A DNA stretch of 48,365 bases from an uncultured Collinsella sp. (GCA_900551365.1 URVZ01000005.1:1-48365); one strand, 5' to 3'; shown: positions 32,511 through 42,358, counted from the stretch's first letter. Numbers and translations: made by a program. The notes: generated by a model from the letters alone, not told the origin.

Positions 32511-34193
32511 CTACTTGCGACGAAGCAGCGCCGAGACCTCGGGCATCTTAAGGACGACGGCAAGGCCAAAGGTAACAACAAGCGAGGCGACACCCGCAAC
32601 GCAAACGTAGCCAAGAGTAATCAGAATCGAGCCGCCAAGTGCCCCGACAAAGTGTTCAAGCGCCCACATGACGCCGGCGCCTGCGGCAGCACCTAGGCCA
32701 CCGAGCAAAAGGCCAAAGAAACCGCCATGTAGGATAGATTTGACCTGAAGGCCACGCAGGCGACGACGCAGCCACCACAGCGAACAGCCGACCAAGATCA
32801 CGTAGTCGACGACATACGAAAGCGCGATTGCCGGCATACCGAAGCCCAGCACAACGCCAAACAGCAGAACCGAGCCGGCCTGGCCGATGGCGGAATACAG
32901 GCAATAGCGGCTATAGGGCTTCATGTCGAGCAAGGCAGAGAAGCTCTTCTGCATCAACACGACCACGCCGTAGAGCGGCAGCGAGAGCGCCAGGTAGGCA
33001 AGGTACTCGGACACCAGCGCCACGCCGGATTCATCGAACTTGCCAGCACAGTAGATCATGTTGAGCGGGCGCGCGAAGACAATCAGGTACAGCGCGAACG
33101 GAATCAGGAAGAACAGCATCTGGGCGACGCCACGCGAAATGCCCGTGCGAACGCTGTCGTAATCCTTCTCCTGCGCGTCGTGAGAGAGCTCGGTATAGAG
33201 CGCCGTCGAAAGCGAGGCGGCAATCAGCGCGTAGGGCAGCGTGTACCACAGGCGCGCATAGGCGATGACGGAAGGACCAGTCTCGGGCTGGACCACCAGC
33301 GCGGCAGCGTTGGTGATAGAAGTCGAGACAAACATGCACACCGTGGCGAGCAGCGTCGGGATACCGAGCGCAATCGTCTGCCGCAGTGCGGGGTCCTTAA
33401 AGTCGATATGGATATGGGGATGCACGCCGTGCTTGCCAAGCGCGGGGATCTGACATGCCATCTGAACAAAGACACCGAGGGTCGTACCGGCCGCAATCAA
33501 GATGATGCCGGCACGTTCGCCAAACTGTGCGGACACGGGCGCAAAACCCATAAAGCTCGCAATGACGATCACATTGTTGAGGACCGGGGCAAACGTCGAC
33601 CAGAAGTAGTCGCGGTGTGCGTTGAGAACGCCCGAGAACACCGAGCCCAAACCATAAAACAGAATCTGGATGGCAAAGAAACGGAACATGAACGCAGCGG
33701 TATCCATGCTGCCGCCGTCACCCGAAAGGAACGATTGCGTCCAGATAAAGCCCGGGGCGAACACGGTCCCCAGCAACGAAATGCCACCCAGCACTAAAAG
33801 CAGAATGCCGAGCAGGTTGCCCACGTACTCGTTCGAGGCCTCGCGACCCTGCTCACGCCTCACGCCCATGTACACGGGCAAAAACGCCGTCACGAGCATG
33901 CCACCCATCACGAGTTCGTAGAGCATATTGGGCAGGTTGTTGGCGACCTGATAGGAGGACGAGAGTAGCGACATGCCGATAGCGGCCGCCATTGCCCACG
34001 TGCGGATAAAACCGGTGACGCGAGACACGATAGTCAGGATGGTCATAAGCCCGGCGGAACGACCAACCGTGGAGTAGTCCGACGAGCCCATGTCGTCAGT
34101 GTCATCTCGCGACGAAGAAGCTTCGGATGAGGGTGTCTGAGGCGCAGATTCTTTTGCAAAATGAGCTCCGCGCTTCAATTCTTCCTGCGGCAT
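32511..34193 (-). CDS. murJ: Lipid II flippase MurJ/MviN family protein
   Basis: A 560-residue multispanning membrane protein expected to flip the peptidoglycan precursor lipid II. After a polar N-terminus of about 45 residues it has about 14 hydrophobic segments, with the family motifs STVGRSAGLMTILTIVSRVTGFIR and ANNLPNMLYELVMGG. It starts 3 bases after ybaK and abuts uvrC, so all three are probably co-transcribed. Confidence 0.93.
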   Translation of the reverse strand: MPQEELKRGAHFAKESAPQTPSSEASSSRDDTDDMGSSDYSTVGRSAGLMTILTIVSRVTGFIRTWAMAAAIGMSLLSSSYQVANNLPNMLYELVMGGMLVTAFLPVYMGVRREQGREASNEYVGNLLGILLLVLGGISLLGTVFAPGFIWTQSFLSGDGGSMDTAAFMFRFFAIQILFYGLGSVFSGVLNAHRDYFWSTFAPVLNNVIVIASFMGFAPVSAQFGERAGIILIAAGTTLGVFVQMACQIPALGKHGVHPHIHIDFKDPALRQTIALGIPTLLATVCMFVSTSITNAAALVVQPETGPSVIAYARLWYTLPYALIAASLSTALYTELSHDAQEKDYDSVRTGISRGVAQMLFFLIPFALYLIVFARPLNMIYCAGKFDESGVALVSEYLAYLALSLPLYGVVVLMQKSFSALLDMKPYSRYCLYSAIGQAGSVLLFGVVLGFGMPAIALSYVVDYVILVGCSLWWLRRRLRGLQVKSILHGGFFGLLLGGLGAAAGAGVMWALEHFVGALGGSILITLGYVCVAGVASLVVTFGLAVVLKMPEVSALLRRK

Positions 34194-34196
34194 CGC

Positions 34197-34697
34197 TCAG
34201 TCCTCTCTCGTAATCGCGGCAACCGTCGCCCCGCAAAATGCAATTAAATCATCGGGTGCAAGCTCGAGCTGATAACCACGCTTGCCTCCCGAAATAAAAA
34301 TGGTATCCCAAAGGACACACGTCTCATCAATGAGCGTCCGGTAGCGTTTTTTCATACCGACCGGGCTGCAGCCGCCGCGAACGTAGCCAGTCGCCGCAAG
34401 CAAATCCTTCACATGCATCATAACCAAGGACTTCTCCCCCGCGGCACGCGCGGCGGACTTTAGATCGAGCTCATCGGCAACAGGGATGCAGCACACGACA
34501 TGGTCGTTGGACGGCGTCACGCAGACCAAGGTCTTAAATCCTTGACCGGGCTCCTCGCCAAGCTGCTCCGAAATCGCGACCCCCAGGCCCACCGACTCAT
34601 CACCATCGTCTTCGTACGTATGTAGAACATAGGAAATGCCGGCGCTTTCCAGCTCGCGCATCGCATTGGTTTTTGGCGTCTTTACAGCCTTTGCCAT
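34197..34697 (-). CDS. ybaK: Cys-tRNA(Pro) deacylase YbaK/EbsC family
   Basis: A 166-residue editing enzyme that in the YbaK family hydrolyses cysteine mischarged on tRNA-Pro. The catalytic Lys region is in GFKTLVCVT, and GYVRGGCSPVGMKKRYRTLIDE is the typical family stretch. The start is the ATG at 34697 with AAAGGAT upstream; the 32-codon extension is leader. It lies upstream of murJ with a 3-base gap. Confidence 0.92.
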   Translation of the reverse strand: MAKAVKTPKTNAMRELESAGISYVLHTYEDDGDESVGLGVAISEQLGEEPGQGFKTLVCVTPSNDHVVCCIPVADELDLKSAARAAGEKSLVMMHVKDLLAATGYVRGGCSPVGMKKRYRTLIDETCVLWDTIFISGGKRGYQLELAPDDLIAFCGATVAAITRED

Positions 34698-34778
34698 GAC
34701 ATATCCTTTCCCTCGCATTCGGACGCAAAGATTAAGTATATGTCCAATTCGGCTGCATACGTCACTTCGGCACAGCAA

Positions 34779-34809
34779 GCGCCATCGAATCACAAGGAGT
34801 CGATGGCGC
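34779..34809 (-). terminator. Hairpin after uvrA
   Basis: A perfect 10-bp stem GCGCCATCGA / TCGATGGCGC with an 11-base loop, 20 bases after the uvrA stop codon. The T run on the minus strand is poor (TTGCTGTG), so it is a weak or factor-dependent end. Confidence 0.6.
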
Positions 34810-34829
34810 CCATAAACTGAATCGCCTAT

Positions 34830-37709
34830 TTATTGAGCATCAAGTTGAGCCTGACGCTCCCGGTCACGCCTGAGCAAAGGCGCCAAAAACTTGCCCGTAT
34901 AACTCTGCGGACAGTCCGCAACCTGCTCCGGTGTGCCCGAAACCACGACGGTTCCGCCGCCGTTACCGCCCTCGGGACCCATATCGATCAGGCGGTCGGC
35001 AACCTTGATGACATCAAGGTTGTGCTCAATCACCAGCACCGTGTTGCCCGCATCGACCAAGCGCTGCAGCACATCGAGCAGCTGGCGGACGTCCTCAAAA
35101 TGAAGACCGGTCGTCGGCTCGTCCAAAATATAGAACGTCTTGCCCGTCTGGCGTCGATGAAGCTCCTTGGCGAGCTTCACACGCTGCGCCTCGCCGCCCG
35201 AGAGCGTCGTGGCGGGCTGGCCCAGGCTCACGTAGCCCAAGCCTACATCGTACAGCGTCTGGAGCTTTCGCTTGATCTGCGGGATATTCCCAAAGAAGGC
35301 CAGCGCCTCGGTGACGCTCATGTCGAGCACGTCCGAGATGGTCTTGCCACGGTAGGTGACCTCGAGTGTCTCGCGGTTGTAGCGTTTACCGCCGCAAACT
35401 TCGCAGGGAACGTAGATATCGGGAAGGAAGTGCATCTCGATCTTAATCTGCCCATCGCCCTTGCACGCCTCACAGCGCCCGCCACTCACATTAAAGGAGA
35501 AACGACCCGGCGAGTAGCCGCGCGCCTTCGACTCCGGCGTACTCGCAAACAGCGCGCGAAGATCATCCCACAGGCCGATATAGGTAGCAGGGTTGGAGCG
35601 CGGCGTGCGGCCAATCGGCGACTGGTCGATATCGATAACCTTATCGATGCACTCGATGCCCTCGATTTTTTTATACGGACCCACAGGGCGCGTCGAGCGG
35701 TGAATGGCATTCGTAAGGGCAGGCGCAATGGTGTCGGTAACCAGGGAGCTCTTGCCCGATCCCGACACGCCGGTAACAACCGTAAGCGTACCAAACTCGA
35801 TTTTGGCAGTAACGTTTTTGAGGTTGTTGGCTCGAGCGCCCGTAATTTTAAGGCAGCCGCGACCGGGCTTGCGCCGTTCATCAGGCACCCGGATCATTCG
35901 TTTACCGGTCAGATAAGCGCCCGTCATCGACTCGGGACACGCCATGATATCGGCAGGCGTTCCCGCCGCGACTACGTGTCCGCCGTTGACGCCGGCGCCG
36001 GGCCCCATGTCGATCACGTAATCGGCGGCACGGATTGTATCCTCGTCGTGTTCGACAACGATAACGGTATTGCCGATATCGCGCAGGCGCTCGAGCGTCT
36101 TAATCAGGCGCTCGTTGTCACGCTGATGAAGACCGATCGAGGGCTCGTCCAGAATATAGAGCACGCCCATGAGACCCGCGCCGATCTGCGTTGCCAGTCG
36201 AATACGCTGCGCCTCGCCACCGGAAAGCGTCGCCGAGGCACGATCGAGCGTCAGATAGTCGAGTCCAACATCGACCAGAAAACGCAAGCGCTCCAGGATT
36301 TCCTTGACGATACGGCCGCCGATAAACTGTTGGCGCTCGGTGAGTTCCAGGCCCTCAAAAAACTCGAGCGATTCACGGCACGACAGGCAACAAACCTCGT
36401 AAATGGACTTGCCGCCCACGGTGACGGCGAGCATCTCAGGGCGCAAACGAGCGCCGTGGCAGCTCGAGCACGGCTCCTCGCGAATGTACTTCTCCAGGCG
36501 CGCCTTGGTGTTCTCGTTCGTCGTCTCGGTATAGCGTTCGTACAGGATGTTGCGAACGCCCGAAAACTTGGTATCCCACTGGCTGCGACGTCCGTCGAGC
36601 TTTTGGTAGTCGACCGAGATCTTCGTATCGCCCAGGCCATCCAAGAATGCACGACGCACGCGAGGAGGCAAGTCCTCCCACGGCGTATCGGCGCTCACCT
36701 TAAAGTGTTTGCAGACCGCAGCAAAAATCTGCGGATAGTAGTTCGAATTGCCGAACAGACTACCAAAGACTCCGTCGGCAATGGACTTCGAGGGGTCCTC
36801 GATCAGCGCCTCGGCATCAACGGTTTTCTTAAAGCCCAGGCCGTCGCACTCAGGACATGCGCCATAGGGAGCGTTGAACGAAAAATCACGCGGTTGAAGA
36901 TCGTCAATGGAGTGACCATGCTCCGGGCACGCCAAGGCTAACGAATACTCCAGCAGCTCGCCCTCGGTCCCCTCGGGAGCATCACGATCGGGCAGCATGT
37001 ACACGTTTACATTGCCGTGAGCCAGCGCGGTCGCCTGCTCAACAGACTCGGCTATACGGCCCAGAGAGTTCTCACGGATCACGATGCGATCAACCACGAC
37101 CTCGATATCGTGCTTGAACTTCTTGTCCAGATCGATCGGATCGTCGAGCGAGCGCACTTCACCGTCGACACGCACGCGGCTAAAGCCCTCGGCGCGAAGG
37201 TCCTCAAACAGTTTGGAGTACTCGCCTTTTCGCCCGCGCACCACCGGTGCCAGCACAAACGCGCGGCGGCCCTCCCCCGCCGCCAAGACCTTGTCGGCAA
37301 CCTGGTCGGTCGTCTGGCGCTCAATGACGCGGCCGCATTCGGGACAGTGCGGGGTGCCCACACGGGCGAACAGCAGGCGCAGATAGTCATAAATCTCGGT
37401 TACGGTGCCAACCGTCGAGCGAGGGTTTTTAGACGTCGTCTTTTGGTCGATCGACACCGCCGGCGAAAGGCCGTCGATTGAATCCAAGTCGGGTTTGTCC
37501 ATCTGGCCCAAGAACTGGCGCGCATAGCTCGAAAGGCTCTCGACGTATCGACGCTGGCCCTCGGCATAGATAGTGTCAAATGCCAGCGAGCTCTTGCCCG
37601 AGCCAGAAAGACCGGTAATGACCACGAGTTGGTCACGCGGAATGGAAACATCGATATCGCGGAGGTTGTGCTCACGAGCGCCGCGAATAACGATAGAAGA
37701 ATCAGACAT
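34830..37709 (-). CDS. uvrA: UvrABC excinuclease subunit A
   Basis: A 959-residue ABC-type ATPase that finds bulky DNA damage and loads UvrB. Both ATPase modules are complete: Walker A GLSGSGKSS near residue 31 and GVSGSGKSS in the second half, with LSGGEAQRIRLA and LSGGEAQRVKLA signatures. The zinc-finger cysteines are present in CPECG, CSSCHGARL and CEACKGDG...CEVCGGKRY. The start is the ATG at 37709 with AAGGAG five bases upstream. It is divergent from the ltaS-like gene. Confidence 0.97.
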   Translation of the reverse strand: MSDSSIVIRGAREHNLRDIDVSIPRDQLVVITGLSGSGKSSLAFDTIYAEGQRRYVESLSSYARQFLGQMDKPDLDSIDGLSPAVSIDQKTTSKNPRSTVGTVTEIYDYLRLLFARVGTPHCPECGRVIERQTTDQVADKVLAAGEGRRAFVLAPVVRGRKGEYSKLFEDLRAEGFSRVRVDGEVRSLDDPIDLDKKFKHDIEVVVDRIVIRENSLGRIAESVEQATALAHGNVNVYMLPDRDAPEGTEGELLEYSLALACPEHGHSIDDLQPRDFSFNAPYGACPECDGLGFKKTVDAEALIEDPSKSIADGVFGSLFGNSNYYPQIFAAVCKHFKVSADTPWEDLPPRVRRAFLDGLGDTKISVDYQKLDGRRSQWDTKFSGVRNILYERYTETTNENTKARLEKYIREEPCSSCHGARLRPEMLAVTVGGKSIYEVCCLSCRESLEFFEGLELTERQQFIGGRIVKEILERLRFLVDVGLDYLTLDRASATLSGGEAQRIRLATQIGAGLMGVLYILDEPSIGLHQRDNERLIKTLERLRDIGNTVIVVEHDEDTIRAADYVIDMGPGAGVNGGHVVAAGTPADIMACPESMTGAYLTGKRMIRVPDERRKPGRGCLKITGARANNLKNVTAKIEFGTLTVVTGVSGSGKSSLVTDTIAPALTNAIHRSTRPVGPYKKIEGIECIDKVIDIDQSPIGRTPRSNPATYIGLWDDLRALFASTPESKARGYSPGRFSFNVSGGRCEACKGDGQIKIEMHFLPDIYVPCEVCGGKRYNRETLEVTYRGKTISDVLDMSVTEALAFFGNIPQIKRKLQTLYDVGLGYVSLGQPATTLSGGEAQRVKLAKELHRRQTGKTFYILDEPTTGLHFEDVRQLLDVLQRLVDAGNTVLVIEHNLDVIKVADRLIDMGPEGGNGGGTVVVSGTPEQVADCPQSYTGKFLAPLLRRDRERQAQLDAQ

Positions 37710-37770
37710 GGAAGCTCCTTGCCTCCTATTGCATCGAATCATACTGCCGATGAGTTTAGCGCACTCGACG

Positions 37771-37784
37771 CGCACAGATGTTCG
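37771..37784 (-). promoter_or_regulatory. Candidate LexA (SOS) box upstream of uvrA
   Basis: On the minus strand CGAACATCTGTGCG differs at one base from the Gram-positive SOS consensus CGAAC-N4-GTTCG. It lies 62 bases before the uvrA start, a suitable position for a repressor. uvrB and uvrC have no matching site in their upstream regions. Confidence 0.4.
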
Positions 37785-37852
37785 TAATACAAGATTCGCA
37801 GACCTTTAGCTTTGCGTATCGGGTGCTTTGTTTCTCGAAATACCGTGGAGAG

Positions 37853-37890
37853 GTTACAGTAATCTAATACTGAACTTAGTTTGCTGTAAC
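37853..37890 (+). promoter_or_regulatory. Inverted repeat before the ltaS-like gene
   Basis: GTTACAG (37853-37859) and CTGTAAC (37884-37890) are perfect complements 24 bases apart. The second arm touches the ribosome site AGAGG. It could be an operator or a leader hairpin. A possible -10, TAATCT, lies inside at 37860-37865. Confidence 0.4.
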
Positions 37891-37902
37891 AGAGGAACGT
37901 CC

Positions 37903-40056
37903 ATGACCGAAGATATCCCCCTTGAAATCACTTCGAGCGACATGGCCAATCTGCCCATATTCATCGCCGTCCTTATCGTGGCCACCGTCGTCGTGCGCGT
38001 GTATTTTTCAATCAAACACAATGAAAAGCCGCCCATTGCCCGCGTCTTTTGGTGCGCGACGCTCCTCATCCCGCTCGGCGTGGTAGCTGCATGGATTACG
38101 AATCAATTGCTCGTAAATGAGGACAGTTCCCTATGGGTCCTTTCTTATTCGGCGCTCGGTGCTGCCGCCGTCATACTTCTTGTCGAACCCTTGGTTTCGG
38201 GACTTATCGACCAAACCGATCTTGCGACGGGAACGGTTGCCTGTATTTGCCGTGACATCCTTGTCATCGCCGCTGTTTCAGCGCTCTCGTTCGTTTCACT
38301 CGAAATTGCCTGTAACGAAACGTTCTATCGCATTCCCGCCAACTCATTCGGGTTTTCCGTCGGGCTGCTCGCGACGGTTCTGCTCTCCCTTTATTTGCTG
38401 GGACAGCGTCATGGAGGCGTCATGGCCCTCGTGCCCGTCGCCTGTTGCATCCTTGGCATTGCCGAGCACTTCGTCATAACGTTTAAAGGCGAAGCCATCC
38501 TGCCAAGCGATATCTTGGCCCTTGGCACCGCAATGGAAGTGAGCGAGGGATACGAGTTTACCTTTACCGCCGGAATCGTAACCTCTCTCGCCCTGCTGGA
38601 GATTTCCCTGGGGCTTCTTTCGCTTATCCGACCGCGAAAGCTCCGTACGCCCACCCATGTCTTCCCCGCAATCGCCGCTAACCTCTGCGCTTTTCTGCTA
38701 GTGACCGTTGTGGGGCTCTCAGGCTTTTCCAGCATCGACTTGGAGCAGGCGCTGGATTTTGGATTTGACCGTTGGCAGCCCATCACCACATATACGTCTC
38801 AGGGTTTTATCACTTCGTTCACCGAAATGGTCAACGAGTTGCCCATTGAGAAGCCCGAAGGCTATACGCCCGATGAGGCGCAGAGCATCGAGCAGGAGCT
38901 CGCCGCCGCCTACGACAGCACGTATGGCTCGAGCGAGCAGCGCGCGGCTGCCGTTGCCCAGTTCAATGAAATCAAGCCGACGATTGTTGCCGTCATGAAC
39001 GAGAGTTTTAGCGACCTTTCGTGCTTTGAGCAGCTCCAGGCGGCCGGGTACACCGGCCCCGCATTCTACAACTCGCTTCCCGACACACTTGTTCGCGGCA
39101 CCATGCTCGCTTCGGTCACCGGTGGCGGAACGGCAAACTCCGAATTCGAATTTTTGACCGGAGCGACAACGGCCTTTGTCGGATTAGGCAAGATCCCCTA
39201 TCAGCTGTATCAGATGAATGGCGTCAACAGCCTGGCAAAGGACCTTAAAGAGCTTGGGTATACCGCTACCGCTATGCACCCGCAAAACCCCGTCAACTAC
39301 CATCGAGATAAGATCTATCAGCAGCTGGGCTTTGGAGACTTTCTTTCAATCGGCGATTTCGAAGGTGCGCCCTGTTACCATGCCGGCGTATGCGACTACG
39401 CCACCTACGACAAGATACTCGACCTGCTTAGAACCGACGAAGCGCCGCAGTTCATCTTTGACGTCACGATGCAAAATCACGGCGGCTACGACTATGGCAC
39501 CGTTCCCGCCGAAGAGCTGACAAACTATTGGGTCGAGGGAGCCAGCGAGGGCGCCAATAGCGCGCTCAACACCTATCTCACCTGCATCAACGCATCCGAC
39601 CGGGACCTCGAGTACTTTATCAACGAGCTCCGCAATATCGGCAGACCGGTTGTCCTTGTCTTTTTTGGCGACCATCAGCCGAGCGCCGCAACGACTCTCA
39701 ACGACGAGCTGTACCCTCAGGAAGATACGGCAAGCCACGCTTTCCGTGTCTATCAGTCAACCTATTTCGTCTGGGCTAACTATGAAATCGCCGGCAATAC
39801 CGAGCTCAACGTCTACGACACCGTCGGGGCAAACGAGATTGCAGCCATTACCCTTAATAAGATCGGCGCCCCGCTCACCGACTATCAAAAGGCCCTGCTT
39901 GCAACAAGGTCAGATGTGCCCACCATCAATGTCGCCGGCTATCTCGGTGCCGACGGGCTGCGCTACAACTTGGAATCTGAAGACAGCCCATACACCTCGA
40001 CGATCGACAAGCTGCAGCGCATGCAATACCTCGAGTTCGCCAGCAAAGTTCAGTAA
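37903..40056 (+). CDS. LTA synthase-like membrane sulfatase-fold phosphoglycerol transferase
   Basis: A 717-residue membrane enzyme. The N-terminal third has about seven to eight hydrophobic segments, ending near residue 290. The extracytoplasmic domain (about 350-690) has the LtaS/alkaline-phosphatase-fold motifs: NESFSD (metal Glu), GGGTANSEFEFLTG (nucleophile Thr), QNHGGY (His) and FFGDHQP (Asp-His metal ligands). The role would be polymerising or adding phosphoglycerol from phosphatidylglycerol to a cell-envelope glycolipid. The start is the ATG at 37903 with AGAGG eight bases upstream. It begins the plus-strand block and appears monocistronic. The exact product polymer cannot be told from sequence. 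Confidence 0.85.
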   Translation: MTEDIPLEITSSDMANLPIFIAVLIVATVVVRVYFSIKHNEKPPIARVFWCATLLIPLGVVAAWITNQLLVNEDSSLWVLSYSALGAAAVILLVEPLVSGLIDQTDLATGTVACICRDILVIAAVSALSFVSLEIACNETFYRIPANSFGFSVGLLATVLLSLYLLGQRHGGVMALVPVACCILGIAEHFVITFKGEAILPSDILALGTAMEVSEGYEFTFTAGIVTSLALLEISLGLLSLIRPRKLRTPTHVFPAIAANLCAFLLVTVVGLSGFSSIDLEQALDFGFDRWQPITTYTSQGFITSFTEMVNELPIEKPEGYTPDEAQSIEQELAAAYDSTYGSSEQRAAAVAQFNEIKPTIVAVMNESFSDLSCFEQLQAAGYTGPAFYNSLPDTLVRGTMLASVTGGGTANSEFEFLTGATTAFVGLGKIPYQLYQMNGVNSLAKDLKELGYTATAMHPQNPVNYHRDKIYQQLGFGDFLSIGDFEGAPCYHAGVCDYATYDKILDLLRTDEAPQFIFDVTMQNHGGYDYGTVPAEELTNYWVEGASEGANSALNTYLTCINASDRDLEYFINELRNIGRPVVLVFFGDHQPSAATTLNDELYPQEDTASHAFRVYQSTYFVWANYEIAGNTELNVYDTVGANEIAAITLNKIGAPLTDYQKALLATRSDVPTINVAGYLGADGLRYNLESEDSPYTSTIDKLQRMQYLEFASKVQ

Positions 40057-40116
40057 GCCCGCCCATTCGCTTGGGCCCATCGTATTGCAAGCACGCTCGG
40101 CCCAAATGCATCGCAA

Positions 40117-40146
40117 ATGACTCCCGCTCGCAAACGAGGGTACAAT
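40117..40146 (+). promoter_or_regulatory. Candidate promoter of mrp
   Basis: ATGACT (40117-40122), an 18-base spacer and TACAAT (40141-40146), followed by a 55-base leader with a small GGGGC/GCCCC hairpin and the ribosome site AAAGGAG. Confidence 0.5.
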
Positions 40147-40201
40147 GACGCTCGTGTCACATCACGGGGCTCCGGCCCCAACATATACAAAGGAGTCATA
40201 C

Positions 40202-41032
40202 ATGGGTTGCGAGCACGCACAGGCCGCCGGCGGACAAACGTCGCCGTCGCAATTTGAGGAGAACACGCTGTCCGAGGTCAAACGCGTCATCGCCGTGCTT
40301 TCCGGCAAGGGCGGTGTCGGCAAGTCGTTTGTCACCGGTGCCATCGCCACCGAGCTTGCCCGTCACGGCCACAAGGTCGGCGTCCTCGATGCCGACATCA
40401 CCGGTCCCTCTATCCCCAAGATGTTCGGCATGAGCGGACGCCACGTCCATGCCCTTGGCAACCTCATGCTGCCCGAAATCTCCGAGCACGGCGTCAAGGT
40501 CATGAGCTCCAACCTTCTGCTCCAAAACGAGACCGACCCCGTCCTTTGGCGCGGTCCGGTCATCGCAGGCGCCATTAGGCAGTTCTGGAGCGAGACCTCG
40601 TGGGGCCCCATCGACTACCTGCTGGTCGACATGCCTCCGGGAACAGGCGACGTCGCGCTCACCGTCTTCCAGTCGCTGCCCGTCGACGGCATCGTCATCG
40701 TCACGAGCCCGCAGGACCTGGTCTCGATGATCGTCGCCAAGGCGGTCAACATGGCCGAGAAGATGAACGTCCCCATTCTGGGCATCGTCGAGAACATGAG
40801 CTATATCGAGTGCCCCGACTGCGGCAAGAAGATCGAGGTCTTTGGCAAAAGCAAGCTCCCCGAGGTCGCAGAGCGCTATAACCTCGACATCTTGGGCACG
40901 CTTCCCATTAATCCGGCACTCGCCGAGGCCTGCGATAAGGGCGAGGTTGAGACCGCGCTGCCCGATGGCATGTTGCCCAAGGCAGTCTCTGCCGTCGAGG
41001 CCATTACCCCGCACGAGACCGACGAGGCCTAA
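40202..41032 (+). CDS. Mrp/NBP35 family iron-sulfur carrier ATPase
   Basis: A 276-residue P-loop NTPase of the Mrp/ApbC family, which carries and transfers Fe-S clusters. The deviant Walker A SGKGGVGKS is at residues 34-42, DADITGPSIP and VDMPPGTGD follow, and the cluster-binding CPDC motif lies in MSYIECPDCGKK. The start is the ATG at 40202 with AAAGGAG six bases upstream. The next gene starts immediately after its stop codon, so the two are translationally linked. Confidence 0.93.
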   Translation: MGCEHAQAAGGQTSPSQFEENTLSEVKRVIAVLSGKGGVGKSFVTGAIATELARHGHKVGVLDADITGPSIPKMFGMSGRHVHALGNLMLPEISEHGVKVMSSNLLLQNETDPVLWRGPVIAGAIRQFWSETSWGPIDYLLVDMPPGTGDVALTVFQSLPVDGIVIVTSPQDLVSMIVAKAVNMAEKMNVPILGIVENMSYIECPDCGKKIEVFGKSKLPEVAERYNLDILGTLPINPALAEACDKGEVETALPDGMLPKAVSAVEAITPHETDEA

Positions 41033-42304
41033 GTGAACACGAGCGCCTTCTATGACGTCCTGGTAATCGGCGGCGGGGCTTCAGGCCTCGCCGCCGCCAT
41101 TACGGCCGCACGTGCTGGCAAAAGCGTCTGCATCGTTGAGCGCGATGTCGCCTGCGGCCTAAAGCTCCTTGCGACCGGTAACGGCCGCTGCAACCTCTCC
41201 AACGAATCGATTGATCCTCAGCGGTATAACCACCCCGCATTCGTCGAATCTGTCATGGGCCCCCAACCCGAACAAGAGCTTATGGGTTTCTTCTCCTCGC
41301 TGGGCATCATGACAACCTCCGAGGAAGGCCGGCTATACCCGCGCTCCCTTCGCGCAGAATCGGTGCGCGACGCGCTTCTCAACGTTTGCGACCGCCTAGG
41401 TATTACCTTAATCTGCGGAGCCAACGTTGCCTCGGCGCACAAAGCTTCCGAAGGCTGGACACTCCAAATAGACCGTCCAGCGCGGGCGCTCAAGGCAAAA
41501 AAGCACGACGACCGAAAAACGGAGCTCCGCTCGCTTCGGAAAGCGCTCGCCGATGTCCCTCGCAAGAACGAGGCCCTGGAGGCACATGCCGTAATTATCG
41601 CCACGGGTGGCAACCCCACCGGTATCGCCGATACGTTTAGCCTCCCCCTCACTTCGCTGCGCCCCATCCTCTGCCCCGTATCGGCAACGGTCGTCGGCGA
41701 TCGGGCGGCACTCAAGACGTTGGACGGCCTGCGCGTCCGCGCCCGCTTGACGCTCGCCCGCAATCATAATGAGCTCTGGCACGAAGACGGTGAAGTCCTG
41801 TTTCGAGCCTTCGGCATCTCGGGCGTCGCTGTCTTCAACCTCTCCCGTCGTATCCAGCGCGGTGATACGATCCTGCTCGACGTTTTCCCCGACCTCTCCA
41901 AAGACGAGCTGCTCGATATGCTCAACCGGCGCGTTGAGCTGCTCGGCGGCTTTTCGCCCCGCGATCCCCGTTGGCTCGACGGCATGCTCGCCCCGCAACT
42001 CTCCCGCGTCGTCTGCACGGCGTTCGAGCAGTGCCATCCAGGCTCCAACGATGTCATCCACCTGGTCTCGATCCTCAAGCACTTTAAGTTGCTCGTTGAG
42101 GGAACAGCCGAGGAGCGCTCGGCACAGGTCACGCGTGGTGGCGTATCTGTCGAGAGTATCTCAACACCCAGTCTACGCGCGAGCAGCGCTGTCGACGCCC
42201 CGCTTTACGTCTGCGGCGAAGCGCTCGACATCGACGCCGATTGCGGAGGCTTTAACCTTGCGTGGGCCTGGCTCTCGGGCATTCGCGCTGCAAGCAGCCT
42301 GTAG
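41033..42304 (+). CDS. HI0933/YhiN-like (BaiN family) FAD-dependent oxidoreductase
   Basis: A 423-residue flavoprotein. The dinucleotide-binding motif VIGGGASGLAAAITAARAGK is at the N-terminus, LLATGNGRCNLSN is the family signature, and the C-terminal FAD contact is LYVCGEALDIDADCGGFNLAWAW. The reaction is unknown for most members; one relative is linked to bile acid reduction in gut clostridia, but that cannot be transferred by family alone. It starts at a GTG directly after the mrp stop codon (GAGG as ribosome site). Confidence 0.88.
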   Translation: MNTSAFYDVLVIGGGASGLAAAITAARAGKSVCIVERDVACGLKLLATGNGRCNLSNESIDPQRYNHPAFVESVMGPQPEQELMGFFSSLGIMTTSEEGRLYPRSLRAESVRDALLNVCDRLGITLICGANVASAHKASEGWTLQIDRPARALKAKKHDDRKTELRSLRKALADVPRKNEALEAHAVIIATGGNPTGIADTFSLPLTSLRPILCPVSATVVGDRAALKTLDGLRVRARLTLARNHNELWHEDGEVLFRAFGISGVAVFNLSRRIQRGDTILLDVFPDLSKDELLDMLNRRVELLGGFSPRDPRWLDGMLAPQLSRVVCTAFEQCHPGSNDVIHLVSILKHFKLLVEGTAEERSAQVTRGGVSVESISTPSLRASSAVDAPLYVCGEALDIDADCGGFNLAWAWLSGIRAASSL

Positions 42305-42334
42305 CCGCGCAGTCTATAATCAAAAACGCATTCG

Positions 42335-42358
42335 GGCCGTCTGGGATACCGGACGGCC
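42335..42358 (+). terminator. Hairpin between the two flavoprotein genes
   Basis: GGCCGTC / GACGGCC with a 10-base loop followed by TCTTTCTT, 27 bases before the second flavoprotein. A perfect TATAAT lies just before it (42315-42320) but has no good -35. It could be an attenuator. Confidence 0.5.
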
